Assembly (NCBI GenBank): GCA_037903475.1
Contig: JBAJFG010000625.1
Span: 62,001-126,000, forward strand
Direction: 5' to 3'
DNA from: Ancylostoma caninum
Taxonomy: Eukaryota > Nematoda > Chromadorea > Rhabditida > Ancylostomatidae
Length of the DNA stretch: 64,000 bases
Shown piece after piece: positions 23,301-34,400 of the stretch. Each line of letters starts with the position of its first letter. Position 1 is the stretch's first letter. The position numbers were made by a program, and so were the translations under genes. Under the pieces are notes generated by a model. The model was not told the origin of the DNA and ran no database searches. It saw only the letters and a program-made list of their open reading frames with translations.

Positions 23301-26300
23301 AGGAAGTGTTCGTCCTCCTCAAGACCTTCTTTACTTCAGATGGGTATCAAATAATCAAATAAATAAAATAAATATCAGGTAAGCAATAAAAATACTAGAA
23401 GTGTTAATTCCTATACGTTAATCAGTCTCGCAGATATCTTCCTCACTCCTTTGTTTGTTGTCATACGCCCCTTACCCATGAGTGGCGCGCATCAGTGAGA
23501 TTACTCAGGGTAAAAATGCCAACGCCGCACAAATTTACCCATCGTTAACTCTGCCGTCGACACATTTACTCGGGTAATCTCAACGATGTATCCAGTCCTG
23601 TGTGCAATCGTTATTGTTAGTGTTTCTGCTCCGTTTTCCGGGGTAGTAAACAATGAACTCATGTTTCCGTTACTTCTCATACATTTATGTAAAAGAATCA
23701 ACAAAAGCTCGAAGGATCTAACACTCATTTATTATGAAAGATCTCCACCATGACAAATAAATGAATAGTATAATATGCTGGATGTGACTGGGGTTTGGAT
23801 GAGCCATCGCTTAAAAAAAGTAATTGTTCCTCCTATCCTCAGTGGAAGGTTGGTTCTGGAATATTTGAAGACCCTTCAACTACGGAACCTCAAGTGGATC
23901 CCTAAGTCCTTCTTGCCACTTGTCCCAAAGAAAAAAATTTCCTGGATAAAAACTGATGTACGCACTTCATGGCCCCATGCTATGTGAGATTTTCGAATAT
24001 GACGCAGCAGGCTCCGGTTGAGAAATTTGTCCATCCGGGATTTACGGATGTCGTATCACCTTCCCGGAAGGTTATGAACAACTTTCAATCGCTTCCCAGT
24101 ACCCCACCCGTCCCTAGCCCTCTTTTCGCAGCTGGCCCAAATTTCACGTCATCCCTCCGTCTATCTTAGGCAAATGAGCTTGTACCAGAACGTCTACGGA
24201 ACGTCTCATGAGTAGACAGAATGTCCTCGAAAGCCTTAATTCAGCACGAATGCCTGATGGCTAGCTTAGTTCATGCGAACTGGCACACGTAATTTTGCAG
24301 AAAATGTGCTCTTGATCTGGCACAAGTACAAAACTGAGACAACTAATACACTTGGATGTAATTCACATAAATTTCGTCTAAAAGGACAAGTTCTGGAATG
24401 AAACTAGATAAATTAATAAATAAATTGTCCATTACATCGCTACAATAACAAATAATAGAATTGAAACTGTTGTAATAAACAAGAAGAAAAGCAGAAATAA
24501 ACGGAACTAAACATAAAAGTGAAGTGAACAACAATATTTGTTTGTTTATTTGTTTATTTCGTGCACGTGTATGAAATGTGTATGTATGTATACGTGTTAT
24601 ATGAATATGAAAGGGAATTTTCGTTTCAATCTTCCCCTATCAAAAACATGTCCTGGCTTTGCATTACAACCCTTACTCTTACCACACAAAAAAGGCAGTA
24701 CGAGTTACTTCTCGGAGGTTTGTACGAGTCGTCACCGCCAAAAGTAGAAACGGGCTGAGGATGAAGATGCTAATCCAACTTTCTCAGTGTTTTATACACC
24801 TCTTCAACGTAAACGGCTTCCAAAAGAGCTTCGCTCCTTTAAAAGGGGAAATTTTTGAGCATTCTGTTTTCCTGAAACTAAGCGAGGATTGTGCAGTTAT
24901 TTCGGGCCTTTTCGAAACGAGACAAATCGTACAATCCCATGAGCTAAAAATCTCGCTTAAATTATGGGAATGTCGGAATGAAATAGCCTAAAATACCCAG
25001 CCATAGGATTTTCTTCTCCCCGAGGTCCAAAAAAGGTTCTCTTGACATATCGATGTCAGATGGGCCAAGGCGGGAAAAGAAGGGAGAGAGGAGCGCGGGC
25101 AGACAAACTGGAGTATCCATCAGTCTAATGACCCGAACCACCAAAATTGTAATAATACATTTCCTAATGAATTTACACTTCCAAGTGAATTAAATTCGGT
25201 TTCAAATTATTGAAAACAAATACAATGAAAACAAGGAGGCAAGAAAAGGCTAGAATGAAATTTTTTACCACTTCGTAGGGTTCTGGAAAAATTTGGCGAC
25301 CGATTCTTGGGACCGGAGGGAGGGGGGGGGGGGGTTCGCTATGATATATGACGCTGCCAACTAATTTGTCCTAGTAAAAATGCAAAGTAGAGAATAAGTG
25401 GCCACAATCCGAACCTTCCGGGGTATGGCAGAGTGAGAATGAAATGATGGCATAACTCGAACCGTTCGGACTATGGCCATTCATTCTTTTTTTTGCACTT
25501 TTACAGGACAAATTAGTCACAGAGTCATATATGACATTCTCCCAGTCAGACCAGCAGCACTAGCAAGATATTTTAGATATGCCTGATAAGCGGACGAGTC
25601 TCATATATTCCCTGTTGAAGGGGTGTGGGTCCTGATGAGGCAAAACAAGGCGCTCGTTTTTCTTTGACTAGGTCACTCAAACGATGGGCCACTTACAGAA
25701 GCATGACCCGCACCACCTCGTCCGTCTCATCATGATCCCCACACAACTGGAAACATGACCGGTTCTGGAGTGGGTATTTAAAAATTGTTTCAGCAGAATT
25801 ATAGATGATATGGATGATTTCAGCCGTTATTTTACCCATTCTAAAGACCGCCTGGCTTACTAATCAAAGAAAACCTATTTGTTCCTCTAATTTTCTCCCG
25901 GAACTGCAGAAAACTCGTATATTTTTCACATCCACTAGTACTTCTAGACTCACTATGGAAATCCCCAAGGAATGCTAAACCGCAAACAAAACGCGTCCTT
26001 GAATGCCAAAACATCCCATAGGGCTTCATAACTGAAAAGCCAGTTGACTTCCTCGTGTTTCATGACGGCGAATGGCTTCGGGTCATATTTCAAAACACGC
26101 AGTCTGGAATTGACACTTAGTAGACGATAAACAACGCGTTGACGAGAATTACAGTTGAACATCAAAGTTAAAACTTGTCAATACTAGTGATTTCAATTCG
26201 ATTATCAGCTGTAAGACCCTACATTTATTCGTTTTCATCCAAGCATCGGGTACAAGCGTTGTGGGGTTCACGGACGTTCCCTAGAAGGCGCTAAACAGCC

Positions 26301-29300
26301 CACAAACAAAAAGGGGGAGCAGTTTCTCAGTAGAGGAGAATCGGTGCATTTTATCCCAGAAGTTCATCACATCAAGGCAATGAAATGGATCCTGTGGACA
26401 ATAAAGCTTCTATGCCACAGGTGTCTTCCAGGTAAATGATTGCATCTTTAAACAAGAGAAAAATTGAAAAAAAGACGCCTCCCCCCCCCCCTTTGTAGAC
26501 AAACTTTGGCACCAAATTGGTGGTCAATCCCTGCTTGCCGTGAATTAGTGATTAATAATTATTAAATATTAAAAACACACATGTGTATGTCTTGTAACCG
26601 CACTCTTGTTAACGCCTTTGAGTGCAAAAATAATATGAATATGAATTTAAAAAAAAACTAGGTTAGAGCACGTGCTAGATGATTTTTTAGCTAATTTATG
26701 AGCCAAAGTTTCGGATTGATCTCCTAAATTTCTCATATTTCTATCTCCAGTTTTTTTCTTCATCATGTACATTAGATCATTCAGTCATGTTTCTCAGATC
26801 CTTGAAATGTACATAATTCCCGTTTTCTGCCTCAAATCGTTTCTTCGCCGACAGTCATTTGCTCATTTTTGTAAATACATACATAGCTAGGGAGTTCATT
26901 AGTGCGGTAATCTCTCATCTCACATCATCACAGCCTCGTTTACATCCGGGTTCTAAAGCAGTAATTAGCCCACATATTCTTCTTTAGTAATGGTTGCCTT
27001 AGTAACGATTCCATTTACGGAAAACACTGGAAGTGAAAAATATGCGCTCACTGCAAATGCTGCACCGAAGTCCCTTATGGAAGATCAGATCCTAGGGGAA
27101 TACGTGCCAAATCCCGCATCCATTAGTTTTCATGGAAAAGTAGCAACCGCATGCTTCCGGCAGTGTCTCATCTCAGGATCGATTCTGCGTTCTTAACATG
27201 AGAAGAATCTTCTGGAAAGGCTGATCACAATGGTATACACATACGCTTACAAAAAGGCCGAGAAACCCCTTCTTGAACCGCCTCTTCTCGGAGAGTTCCA
27301 TATGCGTGCTGTCACAGCTACCACAAGAGTTGCGGAAGTGCCGTAGCAACGGTGAGATCGATCGCTTGCACCTAACGCAGTCCTTGTGATAGTTATCGCA
27401 GCGGGCACCTCCAACTCTCCAAAAAGGAGGGTTTCAAAAAGAAGCCCTTGGGATTTTTTATAAGGAATTATTATGTATATCTTCATGAACAGCGTCGCCA
27501 GAGGATTCCTCTAACGTTAAGATCTCAGAATTAGGTTCTGACGTAGGTCTTGCCTTCAAAGTGCAAAGTGCCAATTTTCACATTCTCACGCAATGCACTG
27601 ATTCATACACGTCAATATTGGGGTGGGGGGGGGGGGAATATCGGCCTGTCGTCAATTCTATGCAATCGATACATCGATTGCCCTATCCCAAGAGAAACTT
27701 TTCATAGATATAAAGCGAGAAAAGGAACCACACGGAAATACGTGCATAAACAGAGAAAGGCGTCAATGGATGGGTTCACATACCGTATTATAGGTGACAT
27801 TCAATCGATGTATGGATTATTCGTTCATATATTTGAAGAGGAAATCTATGCAAGCCGAAAGTCAAGAGAAACAGTGAAGTAATTTCCAGTATCTGTTGTA
27901 AATGCTCACACATCTGCTAAGGACGGGGATAACTAGGAATTGAATGGGATTCTTCCGTTGAAAAGATAGCTATTGATTAGCACCTGGATGTTCAGAGAAC
28001 TATAAGATCGCTAACTAGTCACAACTCCATTCTTCATTTTTTAACAGTCTCGATTTTCTACATATTCTCATCGTCTGCTACGAAATACAGTTGCGGCCAA
28101 AAAGATATGATCAGCGCCACTTCGATAAGACGATTTTTTGCTATATCTCATCTCAGGATTCAGCTATCCAGATGAAATTTTGATATGATTTGCAGCTATG
28201 CGGATGCTTCCTAAGAACAGCTTATCTGGATAGAAACTCAGTTCTATTGGCTTTACCAACCCTGAACATCAATTTCCTCCGCTTGTTTTGATTTCGTCCA
28301 ATATCTTCACTAGCAACTCCTGAGAAAAATGAAGAGTTGATACAGATTAGGCGGATAATGGGCAACTTTTCCGCCAGATGTCATTCCTGCACTTTCCTTT
28401 GCTGTTTAAACGCGAGATTCAAAGCAAGTGGTTGAATTTACCAAAAATTCTTTTTTTATTGTATCTAAGGAATATCGGCAGCGTTACAGTTTCTATTTCA
28501 ACTCCAGAATAGTTGTTTGTAGTAGATATCGTAGAAATATGTATGTATTCTCCGTCGGAACGGTTGCCTTTCGTTCGAGATTATTGAACTCTTTTTTCTT
28601 ACTCTTTTGGGATTTCTGGCAATCCCACATTTTCATGTAAGTAGAAGGACTACAGAACATGACTATAACAGCAAATTGCCACCCAAAATAAAGTTTAGAA
28701 TAACTCCTTGTCGAATCGAAATGAGGCGATACAAGCGAGGAACCATCACGTTTATTAAGGTGGTGAATTTGGACTTGGAACGCGATAGTTCTGTTTGGAA
28801 GCAGTTTGTGTCAATGTTATGCAGCGAAAAGAGAGAGTACTTCGATCCTCATCAAACCCTAAAATTTTGGCTGAGTAGCTCAATCCCAAGTTAATTTATA
28901 ATAAAAAGTTCCAGCTTCAATATGCCACTGATCAACTTTTTGACCGCGACTGTATATACTGATTCGTACCAGATTAACAGCGCCTTTTTACTTTTGCTGA
29001 TCCCGAACGGAAAATTAGGAAGCGAAAAAACTGGGTACCCTAGAACTACTCTTCCATACCAAAACAACTTCTGGATACGTTGGCGTTCCTTGTTAGGCGT
29101 ACGTGTAGCCACATTTAATCCCTGGGGCTACTTCCGCAGATAATTTAGCACCTGCGAGTCGACGGAATGGCGCCGCTTGGCCGACAAACAACTTTTGGCG
29201 TTGTTACGTAGTTCACCACCAGAAAAAAAACGAAAATAAACATTTGCAGATCAAAGATCAGGTCAATATGATGAATACTCAAAGGCAGGTGGACAGGAAG

Positions 29301-31409
29301 TGGTCGAGAGAAGTTCACACTCTGAGAAAACATAACTTTCGCATATTTTCACATGGGTCGGGTGTCAATAAGCACGTTAGATTCCAGGAACCCCAGGTTA
29401 CTCCATTTTCTCAGCATTAATAACTAACTGCTATACGGTAAGTTTATTAGAGAACACAAACACTAGGTGCAAAATACAATCGATCAATAAAAAATCAATA
29501 CTACCAGTGAGAAATCGATAAATACGAGGTGAAAGTCACAAGAAAATGGAAATTACAACATGGAAACATGCATGTAAACAATGAAAAAACACAAGTAAAC
29601 ACCTTTTAAGGGTAGGGAACTGAAAGATAACGCGAAAGATGCTCTTGGCCAGTTGCCAAGGATTTCTGAGGTAGATGCATAGTGACGAATGTTTGGAACA
29701 TGAGAGTGAAAAAAAACGGAGGAGTGGGAAGAAACAAAAAAAAAATGGCGAAAATTAGAATGCCACAAAAGAAGACGCCTTGTACACTACCTACGGCATA
29801 TTTGACGGAAAATTACGTACTTACTCAATGATGAAACAGTAATCACCTGGAATACAGGCATGATCCTAGAAAAATACTGCAAAACTGTCCAGGAACAAAA
29901 CAGAAAATGATTCTTTTGGGAAAGTTTTCGAGCCCAGGCCTGGGGAGAACGATACCAAAGCATTACTGGCCCACAGTTAAAGTTCAACACTTTTTTCAAT
30001 AATTGTATTCTCCATACCCCGGTAAAAGTTGGAATTTTCACAGTGAAACTAGGAATATGGGAATGATGCACTAAACTAAATGTGCTACATTTCAAGGCCC
30101 ATCAAGGCTTATGGCTCAACTTCATATTGAATTGCACCTTTATGCAGGGGAAAGCCATTTCCAAATTGGGGAAAAAAAACTTGAAGCTGTGTATCTGATC
30201 GCACAATTTCATTCCATTCTTTGCCAATAACTGAGTTACAGTTACAATTTGAAAAAAGTGACGTGGAAAATAGGAACTTAACTTCAGCTAAGAAACAGTC
30301 GCTAATGAGGTTATGTTAACGAATCGCCGCAGCGATTTTACAAGGTAAATTACCATAACTTTTTTTTCAAAAAAGAAACCCTTAAACATTCACATTCCAG
30401 GAGATGTGCAATAAAAAACGAGAATGAACACCTCCAATTAATTCTACGGAACGTGATTTGCACGATTCTGTACGAAAAACGCCCGCTTTGTGGCAGGAGG
30501 GTTTCGCCGTTAGCTCACAAGAGCTTCGTTTTTACGCAATCAACGATTGTTCACGGACTTCTGTAACAACCGCATCATCGCTTTTTCGGAAGCAATTAGT
30601 GAGGCGGGTGCTACATTTGCATGATAGCGAAAGAAGTCTGCATATTACTAACAGGCATCTTTTAGAAGAAATATGTACATCGGAACGACAGTTGTTACCT
30701 TCCCATGAAACAAGCATGAAATTTGCAACTTACTCGAAGAAAAAACAGATTATTCACGGACAGGTAAATCAACGGTTTTCCCATTTCTCCAGAAAAATCC
30801 TCAAAGTAAGTGTCACATTTGCGTGAGAATTCTTTCCGAAAAAAAACCAAAAGTTTTTCACGGACATCTGTCACAAATGCCCTACTGCAACCTTTCTTTA
30901 TAGTCCACAGACATTTTGGGGTAGGCTTACATTCGCAACCAACGCAAGAAACATGTAGACAGTCTGCACGATTATTGCAAAACTCCCGCATGATGCAAAT
31001 ATCGTGCAAAACACGTGCTGCATTTACTCTTGGAGGGCGCCACCAAAACAATCACCAACCTGATATAGTTCGCACGCCACCACGTGAGGTATTCGCCGAG
31101 TCTGGGCAGTGACAGTACAAAAAACGCGGAAATCAGAATAAAAGTGTCAGATGCCGATAGTACGGCCAAATACCAGTTGATAGACGAGGATGACATGAGA
31201 CGATGGGTGAATATACGGACAGAGGTGAGATTTGCGCACACTCCGAACACAATGATCGGTAGCGCGACCAACCCAAGCAGAATACGCTCAGGAAACTCAT
31301 AGAACTGATACTCGTAATGGCACGCGCACGACGTGTTCATCAACGAGCACATCTCTTCAGCTGACGACGTGACGACGTCATCGAACGTCGATGACGTCAC
31401 GTTCTCCAT
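17398..31409 (-). CDS. FMRFamide-receptor-like peptide GPCR (FRPR type)
   Basis: Minus-strand exons 31060-31409, 20858-20911, 20623-20776, 19425-19516, 19215-19341, 18089-18232 and 17644-17688 join in frame for 322 residues. The N-terminus has NVT and NTS sequons. TM1 spans about 43-67 (N60), TM2 about 78-101 (D88), and TM3 about 120-145 with APYMYGLMMMAQT leading to VSVHRYIGVCHP (HRY in place of DRY; the usual TM3-start Cys is absent, as is common in FMRFamide receptors). TM4 ends in NTTRFFE, close to the family's NxPRFFE. TM5 (GWAYTIVMYVVPFSLLIIL) leads into a basic ICL3 (VRRSRRM), TM6 is near 285-307, and exon 7 opens TM7. A final exon at 17398-17481 is in frame and reads ENSSRISYGCIFGR, only loosely like the expected NSS-NF-IY-FGR end. 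Intron 1 is 10.1 kb. It presumably couples peptide binding to G proteins at the plasma membrane; the ligand is unknown. Confidence 0.85.
18497..18543. repeat. Fragment of the palindromic TACCCAGGGTAA repeat in GPCR intron 5
   Basis: Only the right half remains: CATCAACACATTTACCCTGA then TTTCAATGATGCATC. It lies between GPCR exons 5 and 6. Confidence 0.55.
23486..23600. repeat. Palindromic TACCCAGGGTAA-family repeat in GPCR intron 1
   Basis: The left arm GCATCAGTGAGATTACTCAG pairs with the right arm CGGGTAATCTCAACGATGTA. Internal motifs GGGTAAA and TTTACCC are mirrored. Confidence 0.7.
25322..25334. repeat. Poly-G run
   Basis: Thirteen uninterrupted G on the plus strand, directly bordering the hairpin element that begins about 25342. 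Confidence 0.8.
25342..25536. mobile_element. MITE-like hairpin element in GPCR intron 1
   Basis: The arms pair over nearly the whole length. The left end TGATATATGACGCTG and CTAATTTGTCCT reappear complemented at the right end as AGGACAAATTAG and AGTCATATATGACA. Inner motifs GGCCAC-AATCCGAAC and GTTCGGACTATGGCC also mirror. There is no coding capacity. A target-site duplication is not clear, so the superfamily is undetermined. Confidence 0.65.
26482..26492. repeat. Poly-C run
   Basis: An uninterrupted C run of about eleven bases on the plus strand within GPCR intron 1. Confidence 0.7.
27620..27636. repeat. Poly-G run with one interruption
   Basis: Seventeen bases, all G except one T near the start, within GPCR intron 1. 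Confidence 0.7.
28088..28952. mobile_element. Tc1/mariner-type non-autonomous element
   Basis: Terminal inverted repeats CAGTTGCGGCCAAAAAG (left) and CAGTCGCGGTCAAAAAG (right, read inward) flank 865 bp. Each end is bordered by TA, the Tc1/mariner target duplication. Inward of these, GATATGATCAGCGCCAC and TTGATCAGTGGCAT also pair. Internal open frames of 70-95 codons show no DDE/D transposase signature that I recognise, so it is probably a deletion derivative mobilised in trans. It lies in GPCR intron 1. Confidence 0.75.
31374..31398. promoter_or_regulatory. CRE-containing palindrome in the first coding exon of the GPCR
   Basis: A 25-bp near-perfect palindrome, GACGTCATCGAA followed by its mirror, overlaps a full CRE consensus TGACGTCA at 31392-31399. 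It lies just inside the start codon. It may simply be coding sequence (the Asp/Val/Thr/Ser-rich N-terminus), so a regulatory role is speculative. Confidence 0.25.
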
Positions 31410-34400
31410 GAGGGTGAAGGGGTGGGGTGTGAATTTTTCAGAAAACTGAATGGAAAAGGATGAATAGGCAGAAAATTATTGTGGAAAAGGGGCGTGGCGA
31501 CTAGAAGTGTGCGGTCTCCGGGTAGCGTTCAGCGTAGCGTCGATCACGTACGTATTTCACGTTCACCAGTCTGCCTGAAAACACGTACACTCAGAAATTT
31601 TGCAGAGGGCGTGGCTTGTCGAGTTCAAAAATCACAACGGCTGTGGGCGTGGCTCATTTGGAACGCTGGTGGTCGCCGAGCAATTAGATTTGGTTCTGAT
31701 CACCTATGATGAATTTGAGTAAATCCTCCAGGAACTAGTGAAGCAGGTGGGCGATGCTCCGCCCACTTCGGACAAGTTCACCTCCTCAGCTCATAAATAC
31801 CATCCAAACCATGAAATATACTTAACTACCCCCTTCTCCTTGCCGCCAACACATAATTTTCCCTACGTGGGCGTAATAGGAGCCGAAATGGGCATAGCAA
31901 TATGGATATGGAGCTTTATAAGGGTAAATTCTCTAGAAAACCGCTTTCGAACTCTTTGGAAATCTGCCTCAACTATCTGGCCCTGGTACAGAGTAGGGGG
32001 TCAAAAAAGGGATGGGTAAAACGCCTACATGCCTTTACAACCATTAAAACTGACTCCAAGAACCCCAATCGTTCCCCAGATATATCCCACTGCTCTGTAT
32101 TCTATGTCTCACCACGGCCACAGCTCCCATGATAAATGAACCGGCAACAATTACATACGTAATATACACGGAAATGAACTTTTTTTGTGAATTTACGTAA
32201 GCTAGAAAAGCTAAACAAGGAAATTGTGCAAACTGCGTTCGCATAGTGCAAGGCTGGGAGCAGAGAACGATAGAAACACACTCCATGGGATGAAATTTCA
32301 GAAGAAAGAGAATGTTGGATTCAAACAGGGGAAACATGAAGGGCAAATTAATTTGAAAAAGTGCAAATAGACGTTACAGTGGAGTCGGCAAAAGACAACT
32401 GACACAAAAAGTATAACTCTTCAGAAAACGCGTAAAAATAGCTGCAGAATTATAAATTTTCGCAAAAGACCTTCCCATTTCTACTCCTCGCAAGGGATAA
32501 ACTCCAACTATCAAACTATCGCTGGAAATATGACATCTACAAAACCCGTAGCTACAATTAAATCCACAGCATTCAGCATCTGGTATGATAATTAGAAATT
32601 TTCCCATTTCTCGCATTCCAACATCCAGACCCCAGTAAGGCATCATCGTCTACATTTCTATGAACGCCATTATTAGAGGCGGCTCTGTTTTTCATGCATT
32701 GTATAGCATCACATCGAACATACGCATTATGCACATATCCACACGAGCGGAATGGCACAAATTCCTCATGAGACCTCCTGCGTCAGGATCACGTGGAGCG
32801 ATATTTGCTGCTGAAGTGAAATTGTGCAAAAGACAATGGACAAGAACAATTAATGGGCATATTTCCCACTGCAACAGCTAGTTAGCAAGAAAACTAAGCA
32901 AAACTTCTTGCAGAAAGGCCTGAATAGGTTATGCTGCATTGGAAGGGACACTGGAGAGTTGGTATTGCCCTGTTAGACGATTTCCCCCATCATTTTTTTT
33001 TTGCATCAACCCTACCAATTTTCAGTCTATACTTACCATGCTAGATAATTGAGGAAATAAAAGGAATGGAAAAAGGAAAAAAGAAAAGAAAAATCTCCAT
33101 TCCCGCTTCGTACTGTACCCTTACACGGAAGTTAGCAGAAAACGTAGCACATAAATCTCGCATCACTTTCCAACCAAATACACTATCACATCCAATCTAT
33201 TTAAGGAGAGATAAATCCAGGAGCAGCAAAGAATCCAGGAATAGCAGAAAATCCGGGCAAAGTAGCTTAAGAAGCTAGGCAGATCCTTGCAAGAGTCCCG
33301 CTTTTCTCATATGAGATAAAGCCTTCAAGTCCATAGTAGCGCTACTGCATAAAAGCTACTTAACCATCATCGAAACAATCGACCGTGTTCATGGTAATCA
33401 TCACTCGTGTGAATACATCTAGCCGCAAAACCCATTATATGCAACAACAACTTCAAAAGCCATTCGAATAAACACTTCAGCTGGCAAAGCGAACGAATCG
33501 AAACTAGCACAATGTCAACAATGTCACTTTCCTTTTCACTTTTTCACTGTGAAATCCAATAAAGACGCTGTCTTCCGCCGTCGGATGTTCTAGAATTTCG
33601 AACGAACGAATTACTCCTTCTCATACATATGTAGTATTGGAAAACTGAGCCTTCGAGGAAGTCGAAAAAAAGGAACACTGAGGCATAAGATCGGAAAAAA
33701 TGAGTTGTATAAAATAAAAAAAAATTTTGGCAGCAAGAGGTTGGAATAGAAGCTCTTCTCTTACACATATATGCCCATCTGAGATTCATATGATGAAGGA
33801 AAGCATTCAATATCTTACTTAGAAGTTTCGCCGGATTTTTTCTTCTTAATTTCTCTGTTTTGGTCTCCACTTTGCTGAAACCCGGAAGAATGTGAAACTT
33901 TCAAGGTAGGTCTATGTTGAAGCGAAATGAATAGCATCCTCCCACATTTTCATTGGTTTTTCTTTGATTTTGTGGTAAAGAGGGAAGTCATTTCATTTTG
34001 ACACTTCTTACTGCTGACAGTTCAAAGGTGTGGTCTTTGGCGATTTGTTTCGTATGCAGACATTGTTTTCGGACATTTCCGCTAATGTACCTACAAACAT
34101 GTGTTCCTCAGTCAGAGTGGAAACACAAAAGAATTTCCAAAACGATTATATCCAATGATTTAAAGATCCAGATAATTGGGGATGCTCATGGTTTATTTCA
34201 GCTTATGCGGGAAACGAAAAGTACCATCTGTGTGGAGGCCAAAGATGTACATCAATGAAGAGGCGTGTCAAATGTACCGAACAGCTTACGGGTGGGGTCA
34301 GGAAGACCACCGCTATACTCTGAGCCACTCAAAATCGATACGTATCAAAATCAGTGGCGCTAACGATGGCGACAAACACTGCTAAATTTCTCATGGACTA

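Larger units (their letters stand above)
20912..31059 (-). other. First intron of the GPCR gene, 10.1 kb
   Basis: The donor is CAG|GTTGGT beside 31060 and the acceptor is TTACTTTTCAG beside 20911. The intron is AT-rich. It contains a palindromic repeat copy (23486-23600), a roughly 195-bp hairpin element (25342-25536), a Tc1/mariner-type element (28088-28952) and G- or C-homopolymer runs. I found no convincing nested gene on either strand. A long first intron in a neuronal receptor gene is a usual place for enhancers, but none can be named from sequence alone. Confidence 0.7.
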
